64,000 nucleotides of DNA from Cupriavidus cauae (GCF_008632125.1 NZ_VWRN01000030.1:174020-238019); one strand, 5' to 3'; shown: positions 1 to 8,646, counted from the stretch's first letter. Notes: generated by a model not told the origin, from the sequence alone. Translations and numbers: made by a program.

Positions 1-1449
1 CTCGCAGAGCAGCATTTCCAGACGCTGTCGGACCGTTTCGCCGACTGGCCGGTGCGCATCGTCGAGCTGTCGCGCTTCAAGACGAAGAAGGAGGTCGACG
101 CGGCAATCAAGCAGATCAACGACGGCACCGTCGATATCGTGATCGGCACGCACAAGCTGCTGTCCGACGACGTGCGCTTCCAGCGGCTGGGGCTGGTCAT
201 CATCGACGAGGAACACCGCTTCGGCGTGCGCCAGAAGGAAGCGCTGAAGACGCTGCGCGCCGAGGTCGACGTGCTGACGCTGACCGCGACGCCGATCCCG
301 CGCACGCTGGGCATGGCGCTCGAAGGGCTGCGCGACTTCTCGGTAATCGCCACCGCGCCGCAGAAGCGGCTGGCGATCAAGACCTTCGTGCGGCGCGAGG
401 AAGACGGCGTGCTGCGCGAGGCCATCCTGCGCGAGCTCAAGCGCGGCGGCCAGGTCTACTTCCTGCACAACGAGGTCGAGACCATCGAGAACAAGCGCGC
501 GCGGCTGGCCGAGCTGGTGCCCGAGGCACGCATCGCGGTGGCGCACGGGCAGATGCACGAGCGCGAGCTGGAACGCGTGATGCGCGATTTCGTCGCGCGG
601 CGCGCCAACATCCTGCTGTGCACGACCATCATCGAGACCGGCATCGACGTGCCGTCGGCCAACACGATCCTGATCCACCGCGCCGACAAGTTCGGCCTGG
701 CGCAGCTGCACCAGCTGCGCGGCCGCGTCGGCCGCTCGCACCACCAGGCCTACGCCTATCTGCTGGTGCACGATCCGGAAGGGCTGACCAGGCAGGCACA
801 GCGCCGGCTCGAGGCGATCCAGCAGATGGAGGAGCTCGGTTCGGGCTTCTACCTGGCGATGCACGACCTGGAAATCCGCGGCGCCGGCGAGGTGCTGGGC
901 GACAAGCAGTCGGGCGAGATCCACGAGATCGGCTTCCAGCTGTACACCGACATGCTGAACGCCGCGGTCAAGGCGCTGAAGGCGGGCAAGGAGCCGGACC
1001 TGATGGCGCCGCTGGCGGCCACCACCGAGATCAACCTCGGCACGCCGGCGCTGCTGCCGAGCGACTACTGCACCGACGTGCACGAGCGGCTGTCGCTGTA
1101 CAAGCGGCTGGCCAACTGCGAGCGTCCCGAGCAGGTCGACGATATCCACGAGGAGCTGGTCGACCGCTTCGGCCGCCCGCCCGCGCAGGCGCAGGCGCTG
1201 ATCGAAACGCACCGGCTGCGCATCGCGGCGGTGCCGCTGGGCGTGCGCAAGATCGACGCCGGCGAGGCCTCGATCAGCGTGCAGTTCGTGCCGAATCCGC
1301 CGATCGATGCGATCCGCATCATCGACCTGGTGCAGAAGAACCGGCATATCAAGCTGGCCGGACAGGACAAGCTGCGCATCGAGGCGAAAATGCCCGACGT
1401 GGCGGTGCGCGCGCAGACGATCAAGCAGACGCTGCGGCAGCTGGCTTGA
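1..1449 (+). CDS. mfd: Transcription-repair coupling factor Mfd, C-terminal part
   Basis: Mfd is the ATP-dependent translocase that removes stalled RNA polymerase at DNA lesions and recruits UvrA. The reading frame is open from base 1, so the gene begins left of the window; 482 residues are present. The helicase Walker B motif DEEHRFGVRQKE is near residue 70, followed by the TATPIPRTLGMAL motif III. The second RecA-like domain carries the ETGIDVPSANT and QLRGRVGRS motifs, and the C-terminal TRCF domain follows (LPSDYCTDVHERLSLYKRL). The stop is TGA at 1447. The ligand- and polymerase-interacting N-terminal half is missing only because of the window edge. Identification is secure. Confidence 0.97.
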   Translation, partial: LAEQHFQTLSDRFADWPVRIVELSRFKTKKEVDAAIKQINDGTVDIVIGTHKLLSDDVRFQRLGLVIIDEEHRFGVRQKEALKTLRAEVDVLTLTATPIPRTLGMALEGLRDFSVIATAPQKRLAIKTFVRREEDGVLREAILRELKRGGQVYFLHNEVETIENKRARLAELVPEARIAVAHGQMHERELERVMRDFVARRANILLCTTIIETGIDVPSANTILIHRADKFGLAQLHQLRGRVGRSHHQAYAYLLVHDPEGLTRQAQRRLEAIQQMEELGSGFYLAMHDLEIRGAGEVLGDKQSGEIHEIGFQLYTDMLNAAVKALKAGKEPDLMAPLAATTEINLGTPALLPSDYCTDVHERLSLYKRLANCERPEQVDDIHEELVDRFGRPPAQAQALIETHRLRIAAVPLGVRKIDAGEASISVQFVPNPPIDAIRIIDLVQKNRHIKLAGQDKLRIEAKMPDVAVRAQTIKQTLRQLA

Positions 1450-1469
1450 GGGGCGGCGGAGGCCGGTTG

Positions 1470-1575
1470 CCCTCTCGCCGACGCTCTCGCCGACCCTCTC
1501 GCCGACCCTCTCGCCGGCCCTCTGCCCGACCTCTCGCCGCCCCCTCGCCGACCCTCTTGCCGACCCTCTGCCCGA
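1470..1575. repeat. 12-bp tandem repeat array, CCCTCTCGCCGA type
   Basis: Nine consecutive copies of a degenerate 12-bp unit (two are 11 bp) run from 20 bp after the mfd stop to exactly the left edge of the REP-like palindrome at 1576. The unit resembles the left arm of that palindrome (CCCTCTCCCGC), which suggests the array grew from it by slippage or unequal exchange. The rest of the 311-bp mfd-argE gap holds the palindromes and about 90 bp upstream of argE in which I see no clear promoter. Confidence 0.85.
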
Positions 1576-1672
1576 CCCTCTCCCGCATGCGGGAGAGGGA
1601 GCCGGTTTGCGGCGCTTCGGCAGAGGCCGACGCCGGCAGCAGGCTCCCCTCTCCCGCCCAGCGGGAGAGGGG
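1576..1672. repeat. Two REP-like palindromes
   Basis: Bases 1576-1599 form a perfect 24-bp palindrome built on CCCTCTCCCGC and its complement. Bases 1646-1672 form a second inverted repeat with a perfect 12-bp stem and a 3-nt loop. The same CTCCCGC/GCGGGAG core recurs downstream of serB (5833-6017). Together they look like repetitive extragenic palindromes of a family common in GC-rich proteobacteria. They could act as the mfd transcript end, although no T-run follows. Confidence 0.8.
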
Positions 1673-1760
1673 TCGGGGGAGAGGGCTCGCGGAGCGGCAA
1701 GGTGGACCCGGGCACATATCCGGGTGTAGGATCGGACATCCATCAGCGTGATCCTGCCGC

Positions 1761-2999
1761 ATGTCAGCCCATACCCCTGCCCCCGCCGACGCCCTCATCG
1801 ACGCCACCACGGACGCCCTCGCCGACGCCCCCGAACACTCCGCCCTCGACTGGACCCGCCGGCTGATCGCGTTCGACACCACCAGCCGCGAGTCCAATCT
1901 GGGCCTGATCGAAACGGTGCGCGACCACTTCGTGGCCCAAGGCCTGAAGCCCCACCTGAGCTACAACCCGCAGCGCAACAAGGCCAACCTGCATGTGACC
2001 GTGCCCGCCGCCGACGGCAGCGAGCAGCGCGGCATCGTGCTGTCGGGGCATACCGACGTGGTGCCGGTGGACGGCCAGGACTGGAGCACCGATCCGTTCC
2101 GCCCGGCGCTGCGCGACGGCAAACTCTACGGCCGCGGCGCCTGCGACATGAAGGGCTTCATCGGCACCAGTCTCGCGCTGCTGCCCGCGCTGCTGCAGGC
2201 ACGGCTGCGCGAACCGGTGCACTATGCGCTGTCGTTCGACGAGGAGGTCGGCTGCATGGGCGCGCCCTATCTGATCGACGACCTGCGCGAGCGTGGCATC
2301 CAGCCGGCCGGCTGCATCGTCGGCGAGCCGACCAGCATGCGGGTGATCGTCGCCCACAAGGGCATCAACGCCTATCGCTGCTGCGTCAGGGGCCAGGCCG
2401 CGCATTCGTCGCTGACGCCGCGCGGCGTCAATGCGATCGAATACGCGGCGCGGCTGATCTGCTTCATCCGCGACCTGGCCGACGAGTTCCGCGCCAAGGG
2501 CCCGTACGACGAGGCCTTCGACGTGCCCTTCACCACCGCGTCGACCGGCACCATTCAGGGCGGCATCGCGCTGAACACGATCCCGGCGCTGTGCGAGTTC
2601 GTGTTCGAGTACCGCAACCTGCCGGGTGTCCATCCCGAAGCGATCCGCGCGCGCATCGAGGCCTATGCCAACGACGTGCTGCTGCCCCGCATGCGCGCCG
2701 AGCATGCCGACGCGGACCTGAGCATCACGCGCATCGCCGCGGCGCCGGCGCTCGACGCCGCCGAGCGCGATGCCATCACGCAGCTGGTGCGGGCGCTGAC
2801 CGGCGACAACGCGATCAGCAAGGTGGCCTACGCCACCGAGGGCGGCCTGTTCCAGCGCGCCGGCATCCCGGCCGTGGTCTGCGGCCCCGGCGACATCCAG
2901 CAGGCCCACAAGGCCGACGAGTTCGTCGCGCTGGAGCAGCTCGCCCAATGCGAGGCCTTTCTGCACAAGGTCGTCGACAGCCTGCGCATCGCGGCCTGA
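1761..2999 (+). CDS. argE: Acetylornithine deacetylase
   Basis: Predicted to hydrolyse N-acetylornithine to ornithine and acetate in arginine biosynthesis (cytoplasmic, di-zinc M20A peptidase family). The 412-residue protein shows the metal-ligand motifs in order: SGHTDVVPVDG, GRGACDMKGF, catalytic DEEVGC, VGEPTSM, and the C-terminal GGLFQRAGIPAVVCGPG with a following QQAHKADE. The central dimerisation domain is of normal size. I see no good Shine-Dalgarno before the ATG at 1761, but this start gives a length close to that of the family. DapE and other M20 hydrolases are related; the ACDMKGF and GPGDIQQAHK motifs favour ArgE. Confidence 0.88.
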   Translation: MSAHTPAPADALIDATTDALADAPEHSALDWTRRLIAFDTTSRESNLGLIETVRDHFVAQGLKPHLSYNPQRNKANLHVTVPAADGSEQRGIVLSGHTDVVPVDGQDWSTDPFRPALRDGKLYGRGACDMKGFIGTSLALLPALLQARLREPVHYALSFDEEVGCMGAPYLIDDLRERGIQPAGCIVGEPTSMRVIVAHKGINAYRCCVRGQAAHSSLTPRGVNAIEYAARLICFIRDLADEFRAKGPYDEAFDVPFTTASTGTIQGGIALNTIPALCEFVFEYRNLPGVHPEAIRARIEAYANDVLLPRMRAEHADADLSITRIAAAPALDAAERDAITQLVRALTGDNAISKVAYATEGGLFQRAGIPAVVCGPGDIQQAHKADEFVALEQLAQCEAFLHKVVDSLRIAA

Positions 3000-3227
3000 C
3001 GGTTCCGCCGGCACGGCGGCACACCAAAGACATCCACTCCCGGAGGCGCATCGCGCCTTCTCACCGATGGCCTGAACGGCCGGGCCGCCGATGGCCCGGC
3101 CGCATCGACAAGGGGCACGCAGAGGCCCCGTTGCAACGCGAGCCGCAACGTCGACCGCAATGTCGGCCGCCGCATCGGCAGCAACACCGACCACAACGAC
3201 CACAACGACATCAAAGGAGAACTCGAC

Positions 3228-4697
3228 ATGGCAGCACGCCGCTCCCCCGCTTTCGCCCGCTCCCGACGCTTCCTGCCCCTGCCGGCCGCCATCCCGGCGC
3301 TGGCCGCCGCGGCCAGCCTGCTGTGCGGCTCGGCCCTGGTCTCGCCTGCGCTGGCGCAGACCGCGCCGCCGGCCACATCGGCTGCAACGCCGTCCGCCCC
3401 ACCGTCCGCGGCCTCGCCGGGCCAGGCGAGCACCGGCGATCCCGCGCTGCACGCGCAGATCGAGACGCGCGCCAAGGCAGCCGAGGCGCGCCTGATCGCC
3501 TGGCGCCGCGACATCCACCAGCATCCCGAACTCGGCAACTACGAGACGCGCACCGCGAAGCTGGTGGCCGATCATCTGCGCAAGCTCGGCATGGAGGTCA
3601 AGACCGGCGTGGCCAAGACCGGCGTGGTCGGCCTGCTCAAGGGCGGCAAGCCGGGGCCGGTGGTGGCGCTGCGCGCCGACATGGACGCGCTGCCGGTCAA
3701 GGAGCGCGTCGACGTGCCGTTCGCCTCGAAGGCCAAGGGCAAGTACCTCGGCAAGGAGGTCGACGTGATGCACGCCTGCGGCCACGACACCCACGTCGCG
3801 ATTTTGATGGCGACCGCCGAGGTGCTGGCCGGCATGAAGGATCAGCTGCCCGGCACGGTGAAATTCATCTTCCAGCCGGCCGAGGAAAGCCCGGCGGACA
3901 TCGAACCGGACGGCACCAATATCTGGGGCGCCAAGCAGATGGTGGCCGAGGGCGTGCTGGAGAACCCGAAGGTCGATGCGATCTTCGGCCTGCATGTCAG
4001 CAGCGGCATCGAGTCGGGCAAGCTGGCCTGGCGCAGCGGCCCGGCGATGGCGGCGGCCGACCAGTTCTGGATCGACGTCAAGGGCCGCCAGACCCATGGC
4101 GCGCGTCCGTGGGGCGGCATCGATCCGATCGTGGTGTCGTCGCAGATCGTGCTCGGCCTGCAGACCATCCAGAGCCGGCAGGTCAATGCGATGCTCGAGC
4201 CCTCGGTGATCACCGTCGGCACGATCCATGGCGGCAACCGCATGAACATCGTGCCGGAGAAGGTCGAGATGATGGGCACCATCCGCACCTACGACGAGGG
4301 CATGAAGAAGGACATCCACGCGCGCATGAAACGCACCACCGAGTCGATCGCGGCCAGCACCGGGGCCGAGGCCACCTTCCGCGTGGTCGAGCTCTACAAC
4401 GCCACCGTCAACCAGCCGGCGCTGACCGAGAAGATGGCGCCGACGCTCAAGCGCGTGGCCGGCGACGGCAACTGGATGCTGGCGCCCAAGGCGACCGCCT
4501 CGGAGGACTTCTCGTTCTACCAGGAGAAGGTGCCGGGCCTGTTCTTCAATCTCGGCGTGACGCCCAAGGGCACCGATGTCACCAAGGCGCCGTCGAACCA
4601 CTCGCCGGAGTTCTACGTCGATGAGCCGGCGCTGATCAATGGCGTGCGGGCGCTGTCGAACCTGACGGTCGACTTCATGACGATGGCGCAGCGCTGA
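3228..4697 (+). CDS. Exported M20D amidohydrolase (hippurate hydrolase-like)
   Basis: An M20D-family metal-dependent amidohydrolase, the group that includes hippurate hydrolase, indole-acetyl-amino-acid hydrolases and N-acyl-amino-acid deacylases. The 489-residue product starts with an Arg-rich n-region, a hydrophobic core and an ALA-Q cleavage site near residue 44, so it is probably periplasmic, unlike most M20D enzymes. After a Pro/Ala linker come VVALRADMDALPV, the metal ligands MHACGHDTHVA, FIFQPAEESP and a C-terminal ATASEDFSFY. The AAAGGAGA ribosome site at 3213-3220 fixes the ATG at 3228. It lies 228 bp after argE on the same strand and may be cotranscribed. The substrate cannot be told from sequence. 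Confidence 0.85.
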   Translation: MAARRSPAFARSRRFLPLPAAIPALAAAASLLCGSALVSPALAQTAPPATSAATPSAPPSAASPGQASTGDPALHAQIETRAKAAEARLIAWRRDIHQHPELGNYETRTAKLVADHLRKLGMEVKTGVAKTGVVGLLKGGKPGPVVALRADMDALPVKERVDVPFASKAKGKYLGKEVDVMHACGHDTHVAILMATAEVLAGMKDQLPGTVKFIFQPAEESPADIEPDGTNIWGAKQMVAEGVLENPKVDAIFGLHVSSGIESGKLAWRSGPAMAAADQFWIDVKGRQTHGARPWGGIDPIVVSSQIVLGLQTIQSRQVNAMLEPSVITVGTIHGGNRMNIVPEKVEMMGTIRTYDEGMKKDIHARMKRTTESIAASTGAEATFRVVELYNATVNQPALTEKMAPTLKRVAGDGNWMLAPKATASEDFSFYQEKVPGLFFNLGVTPKGTDVTKAPSNHSPEFYVDEPALINGVRALSNLTVDFMTMAQR

Positions 4698-4767
4698 TCG
4701 GCATGACGCAGGGGCGGGCGCGGGGCGATTACAATAGCGTCCTTTCACCGTCCCCCGTGCCCTGCAC

Positions 4768-4856
4768 CGTCGTCCCCGCGCATGCGGGGGCCCGGCGGCT
4801 TCGGCGCCGCTGCCGGCCGGACAAGCCGCTGGATCGCTGCCTGCGCGGGGACGACG
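4768..4856. repeat. 89-bp element bounded by a 15-bp perfect inverted repeat
   Basis: The ends, CGTCGTCCCCGCGCA at 4768-4782 and its exact complement at 4842-4856, enclose 59 bp of GC-rich sequence that is itself self-complementary. This resembles a paired REP element (BIME) or a small non-autonomous element. It ends 19 bp before the serB start codon, so it lies within the serB leader if transcription begins near the TACAAT at 4730-4735. Confidence 0.75.
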
Positions 4857-4875
4857 CAAGGTTCCAACTTCTCTC

Positions 4876-5730
4876 ATGCCCCTGATCGTCCAAAGCCTGC
4901 AACCCATCGCCTCCGCGGATATCGACGCGCTGCGCATCCTTGCCGACGCGCCCGGACTGAGCCTGCGCGGCGACACCGTCGCCACCGCCGAGGCCTGCGC
5001 GCCGCTCGACGCGCGGCTGCGCGATGCGCTGGAGGCGTTCTGCGAGCCGCGCCGGCTCGACTGGGCCGTGCTGCCGACGCACCGGAACCTGTCCGACTTC
5101 CGGCTGGTGGCCATGGACATGGATTCGACGCTGATCACGATCGAGTGCATCGACGAGATCGCCGATTTCTGCGGGCTGAAGGCCGAGGTCTCGGCGATCA
5201 CCGAGGCCGCGATGCGCGGCGAGATCACCGACTTCAACGAAAGCCTGCGGCGCCGCGTCGCGCTGCTCAAGGGGTTGGATGCCAGCGTGCTGGACCGGGT
5301 CTACGAGGAACGACTGCGGCTGTCGCCGGGCGCGGAGCGCATGCTGGGGGCCGCGCGCGCGGCGGGCCTGCGCACGCTGCTGGTGTCGGGCGGCTTCGTC
5401 CACTTCACCGAAAAACTCAAGGCCCGGCTGGGCCTGGACTTCACCCGCGCCAATACGCTGGAGATCGTCGACGGCAAGCTGACCGGCCGCGTCGAAGGCG
5501 AAATCGTCAATGCCGAGGTCAAGGCCCGCACCGTGCGCGAAGCCTGCGAGGCGATCGGCGCCGATCCGCGGCAGGCGATCGTGATGGGCGACGGCTCCAA
5601 CGACCTGAAGATGATGGCGATCGCCGGCCTGTCGGTCGCCTTCCGCGCCAAGCCCGTGGTACGCGCGCAGGCCAGCGTGGCGTTCAATCATGTCGGGCTG
5701 GATGGGTTGCTGAATCTGTTCGCGGATTGA
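4876..5730 (+). CDS. serB: Phosphoserine phosphatase
   Basis: Dephosphorylates 3-phosphoserine in the last step of serine biosynthesis (cytoplasmic HAD-superfamily enzyme). The 284-residue protein has an ACT-like N-terminal domain of about 75 residues. The HAD motifs follow: DMDSTL with the nucleophile Asp at about residue 81, IECIDEIADFCG, the SGGF motif, the conserved Lys region near KLKARLGLDFTRANTLE, and GDGSNDLKM. Length and motif order fit SerB. The start ATG follows a short leader largely occupied by an inverted-repeat element (4768-4856); a TACAAT hexamer at 4730 is a possible -10 box. Confidence 0.95.
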   Translation: MPLIVQSLQPIASADIDALRILADAPGLSLRGDTVATAEACAPLDARLRDALEAFCEPRRLDWAVLPTHRNLSDFRLVAMDMDSTLITIECIDEIADFCGLKAEVSAITEAAMRGEITDFNESLRRRVALLKGLDASVLDRVYEERLRLSPGAERMLGAARAAGLRTLLVSGGFVHFTEKLKARLGLDFTRANTLEIVDGKLTGRVEGEIVNAEVKARTVREACEAIGADPRQAIVMGDGSNDLKMMAIAGLSVAFRAKPVVRAQASVAFNHVGLDGLLNLFAD

Positions 5731-5765
5731 TTTGGCGCGGTCGGCTGTGCTGCCGGTCCACCCTG

Positions 5766-5810
5766 TAGTCCCATCGGTAGTCCCCGGGTAGTCCACCGGT
5801 AGTCCTCCAC
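5766..5810. repeat. Four TAGTCC repeats with 11-12 bp period
   Basis: Units starting TAGTCC at 5766, 5778, 5789 and 5800 form a short tandem array beginning 36 bp after the serB stop. It is one of several arrays with a period of about 11 bp in this window. The remainder of the 409-bp serB-to-DUF3325 gap is covered by the REP-like repeats and the promoter described separately. Confidence 0.75.
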
Positions 5811-5832
5811 CGCCTTACCGCTCTCTCCCCAG

Positions 5833-6017
5833 CCCCTCTCCCGCAAGCGGGCGAGGAGAGCTCGGTTTGCCGGTGCCATCGGTGATGCCGATCGCGCTCG
5901 GTTCGCCTGTGCCGGCTGGGTTCTCCCGCTCCCGCCTGTGCGGGCTAGGTTCTCCCTCTCCCGCCTGTGTCGGCTGGGTTCTCCCGCTCCCGCCCGCGGG
6001 AGAGGGCGGGGAGAGGG
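5833..6017. repeat. REP-like palindromes flanking a 29-bp triplicate repeat
   Basis: An imperfect palindrome at 5833-5858 and a hairpin with core CTCCCGC-CC-GCGGGAG at 5987-6002 belong to the same family as the elements after mfd. Between them three 29-bp direct repeats lie head to tail (5904-5932, 5933-5961, 5962-5990), with the start of a fourth at 5991 that merges into the hairpin. The units differ at a few positions. The block separates serB from the iron-uptake operon. Confidence 0.85.
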
Positions 6018-6078
6018 CAACCTCCGCCGCCAGCACGCCTCCCCCGTCTATCAATACATTGCAAACAATATCAATAAC

Positions 6079-6108
6079 TTGCATCGCCAAATACGAATCA
6101 TTACCATT
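6079..6108 (+). promoter_or_regulatory. Candidate promoter with possible Fur site for the iron-uptake operon
   Basis: In an AT-rich island that contrasts with its surroundings, TTGCAT (6079-6084) and TACCAT (6102-6107) are spaced by 17 bp. The 19-bp stretch at 6090-6108 contains AATCATTACCATT, reminiscent of the ATCATT repeats in Fur boxes, and it overlaps the -10 region. By eye it matches only about 10 of 19 positions of the classical Fur consensus, so Fur control is inferred mainly from the genes downstream. Confidence 0.45.
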
Positions 6109-6139
6109 TGTGTTTTGAATTCGGTAACAAAATCTTGCG

Positions 6140-6415
6140 ATGCAACTCTTTGCCGCTCTCCTCGGCCTGGCGGGCGCTGCCTGCCTGTATCTGGCCGGTC
6201 CCAATCAGGTGCTGCTGCGCCAGCCGCCCCAACGCCGCATGATGGTGTGGCTCGGCATCGTGCTGACGTGCTCGGGCGCCGTGGGCTGGTCGGTCGAGCA
6301 CAGCTGGCCTTCGGCCATCGCCGCGACACTGGCCACGCTTGGCACCGGCCTGTCGCTGTGGCCCTTCCTCGGCTGCTATCTGCACAAGCGCCGCGGCGGC
6401 GAGGAGGCGGCATGA
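6140..6415 (+). CDS. DUF3325-type small membrane protein
   Basis: A 91-residue inner-membrane protein with three hydrophobic segments (about residues 2-20, 33-49 and 56-78) and a short basic C-terminus (HKRRGGEEA). Its size, composition and place at the head of an operon with a DUF3649-like protein, a PepSY protein and a siderophore receptor match the DUF3325 family, whose members accompany iron-uptake genes in many beta- and gamma-proteobacteria. The biochemical role is not established; a part in ferri-siderophore reduction or export at the inner membrane is inferred from context. The stop overlaps the next start (ATGA at 6412-6415), which indicates translational coupling. Confidence 0.75.
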   Translation: MQLFAALLGLAGAACLYLAGPNQVLLRQPPQRRMMVWLGIVLTCSGAVGWSVEHSWPSAIAATLATLGTGLSLWPFLGCYLHKRRGGEEAA

Positions 6416-6696
6416 ACGGCGGCATCGGCACCAAATGGCTGGCCGGCACGCTGCTCGGCTTCCCGCTGTCGCTGGCGGTCTGCACGCTCGCCATCCTGTG
6501 GCTGCCGGGCGGCTGGCAGAGCGGCATCATCGGCGCGGTGACCGCCAGCCTGCCGCTGTGGGTCGCCATCATCAGCACCAGCCTGCTGTTTTCCAGCAGC
6601 CGCGCCGCCTGGCTCTGGCTGGGCGCGGCCAACCTCGTCTGTTTCGGTGCGTTGTGGGGATTGCGGCTGATGGCCGTGCCCGGCGCGGCCGCGTAA
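6412..6696 (+). CDS. DUF3649-type small membrane protein
   Basis: A 94-residue protein with three predicted membrane segments (about residues 10-30, 36-58 and 66-86). It begins at an ATG that overlaps the previous stop by 4 bp and ends 10 bp before the PepSY gene, whose AAGGAG ribosome site overlaps this stop codon. It resembles DUF3649 (iron-transporter-associated) proteins in size and context. No catalytic residues are recognisable. A joint role with its two neighbours in handling iron from the siderophore is an inference. Confidence 0.72.
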   Translation: MNGGIGTKWLAGTLLGFPLSLAVCTLAILWLPGGWQSGIIGAVTASLPLWVAIISTSLLFSSSRAAWLWLGAANLVCFGALWGLRLMAVPGAAA

Positions 6697-6706
6697 GGAG
6701 TACCCC

Positions 6707-8338
6707 ATGAAGGCTGCAACGCTGCGCGTTTACCAGACGCTGCATACCTGGGTCGGCCTGATGGCCGGCTGGGCCTTGTTTATCGCGTTCTTCGCCGGCG
6801 CGATCACGGTGTTCCACCACGAGCTGCACGAGTGGCAGTCGCCGGCGCGCATCCGCGGCGAGACCCACGCCGCCGCCAAGCCGTCGCCCGAGGATCTGGA
6901 CCGCTTCGTCGCCACGCTGGTCAAGGCCCATCCCGAGGCGGCGGCCAGCGTCTATATCGGCCTGCCGACCGAGGGCGAGCCGCACACCACCGCCTACTGG
7001 ATGGACGGCAAGGGCGAGTGGCAGACCACCAATGAGGAAAAGCTCGGCGCGGGCCGGACCTCGCCGCAGGACACCTCGCTCGATGGTGTGCGCGGCGAGC
7101 TGTCGAACTTCCTGAACGCGCTGCACTACACGCTGGGCCTGCCGATGCAGGTGGGCATGCATTTCATGGGCGTGGTGTCGGTGCTGTACGGCCTGGCGCT
7201 GGTGTCCGGCGTGCTGCTGCACCTGCCGCGGCTGAAGAAGGACCTGTTCGCCGTGCGCCCGGGCCGCAACCTGAAGCGCTTCTGGATGGACGCGCACAAC
7301 GTGATCGGCCTGTTCAGCCTGCCCTTCCATCTGGTCATCGCGATCACCGGCGCGCTGTTCTGCGTGTCGATGACGCTGGCGATGGCCTTCAACGTGCTGA
7401 CCTTCGATGGCAAGCTGATGTCGGCGCTGCCCACCGCGATGTCGTCGGTGCCCGAGGTGCAGGCGGCCGGCAAGCCGGCGCCCCTGATGCCGGCGCGCGA
7501 GCTGATCGAGATCGCGCAGCGCACCGCCGGCGACGGCTTCAAGCCCAATTCGGTGCGCTACCAGCGCGTGGGCGACGCCAATGCGCTGATCGAGGTGCGT
7601 GGCGACAGCGAGCGCGCGCTCGGCAACTTCGGCTCGGTGGGCATCCACGCCGCCGCCGGCCAGCCCGACAGCGGCCGCGTGATCGCCAACCAGACCGCCA
7701 GCGGACGCGACGCGAACCATGGGCTGTACAGCGCCCTGTTCGCGCTGCATTTCGGCACCTACGGCGACCTGGCGCTGCGGCTGGTCTATCTGATCGCCGG
7801 GCTGGCCGGGGCCTTCCTGTTCTACTCCGGCAACCTGCTGTGGATCGAATCGCGCCGCAAGGCGCGCCAGGCCGAGCAGCCGCGCGTGCACCGGCTGCTG
7901 GCGCAGGCCACCGTCGGCGTCTGCATCGGCTGCTGCGTCGGCGTGGCGGTGGCCTTCACCGGCGCGCTGCTGTGGCCGGAGCGTCCGTCGTCCTTCGTCT
8001 ACTTCCCGGTGTTCTTCGCCGCGTTGGCCTGGGCGCTGCTGCGCCCCCCGGTGCGCGCGGCGATCGAGCTGCTGTACGTGGCGGCGCTGGCCTACCTGGT
8101 GGTGCCGGTGGCCAATGCGATCCTGACCGGCGACCATCTGCTGCGCAGCGTGCAGCAAGGCGAATGGGCCGTGGCCGGCTTCGACATCGGCGCGCTGGTG
8201 TTCGCGGTCGGCTTCGTCGCGCTGGCGCGTGCCACGCAGCGCCGTGCCCGTACGGGCCCCGCCGATTCGGTATGGGCGCCGCGCCCGAGCCGCGGCGATC
8301 CGGGCCCGTCGGCCCCGCCGGTGGTCGACGCACCGTGA
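6707..8338 (+). CDS. PepSY-associated TM protein, putative ferri-siderophore reductase
   Basis: A 543-residue inner-membrane protein of the PepSY-TM family (PiuB/FpvG-like), which is thought to reduce ferric siderophores in the periplasm or at the membrane. The first membrane helix is at about residues 15-36 (WVGLMAGWALFIAFFAGAI), followed by a periplasmic PepSY-like region with HELHEW. Helices near residues 150, 205, 350, 405 and in the C-terminal third follow. Conserved His residues in or next to helices (for example HTWVGL, LHYTLGLP, HNVIGLFSLPFHL, FALHFGTYG) are typical haem- or metal-binding positions of the family. A strong AAGGAG precedes the ATG. The gene sits between two small membrane proteins and a TonB-dependent receptor. 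Confidence 0.82.
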   Translation: MKAATLRVYQTLHTWVGLMAGWALFIAFFAGAITVFHHELHEWQSPARIRGETHAAAKPSPEDLDRFVATLVKAHPEAAASVYIGLPTEGEPHTTAYWMDGKGEWQTTNEEKLGAGRTSPQDTSLDGVRGELSNFLNALHYTLGLPMQVGMHFMGVVSVLYGLALVSGVLLHLPRLKKDLFAVRPGRNLKRFWMDAHNVIGLFSLPFHLVIAITGALFCVSMTLAMAFNVLTFDGKLMSALPTAMSSVPEVQAAGKPAPLMPARELIEIAQRTAGDGFKPNSVRYQRVGDANALIEVRGDSERALGNFGSVGIHAAAGQPDSGRVIANQTASGRDANHGLYSALFALHFGTYGDLALRLVYLIAGLAGAFLFYSGNLLWIESRRKARQAEQPRVHRLLAQATVGVCIGCCVGVAVAFTGALLWPERPSSFVYFPVFFAALAWALLRPPVRAAIELLYVAALAYLVVPVANAILTGDHLLRSVQQGEWAVAGFDIGALVFAVGFVALARATQRRARTGPADSVWAPRPSRGDPGPSAPPVVDAP

Positions 8339-8646
8339 CGCTTGCCGCGCCGGCCGTGCCGATCATGTCCATCGTGCCGATCATGTCGTTCATCCAGATC
8401 GCGCCCAGCATGCCGATCGTGCAGATGATGCCGATCTCGCCAACCGCTCCACCCGAGGCGCGGCGGGACTGGTCGGCGCCCCGATTGGCGATCTGATCGG
8501 CGCCCTGGCCGGCGCCATTCGCAGCGCCCCGCCCCACTAGAACCACCCCCCCCAACCCAATTTGCATTGCCCTCAGGCGCACGCGGTTCTCCGCGGCGTC
8601 CGGGGAGCCGTGCGCGTTCGCACAACAAACGAAGAGGAAACGAGCC
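8339..8646. other. Intergenic region, no gene seen
   Basis: This 308-bp stretch separates the PepSY gene from the receptor gene. Bases 8360-8440 repeat a loose GCCGATCATG-like unit that encodes only a Met/Ile/Pro-rich nonsense peptide, and 8540-8555 is C-rich. An AAGAGGAAACG ribosome site at 8632 serves the receptor. I see no convincing promoter or terminator, so the receptor may be read from the upstream operon. Confidence 0.6.

Noticed and set aside
4703..4885. Small plus-strand frame before serB
   Set aside because: It consists mainly of the inverted-repeat element and overlaps the serB start; no coding signal.
1764..5270. A 1168-codon open frame on the minus strand
   Set aside because: It is antisense to argE, the amidohydrolase and serB, whose motifs are intact; its translation is Arg/His/Gly-rich and matches no family. 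Long shadow frames are normal at this GC content.
8360..8496. Short frame MSIVPIMSF... after the PepSY gene
   Set aside because: It is the translation of a loose DNA repeat, lacks a ribosome site and resembles no known protein.
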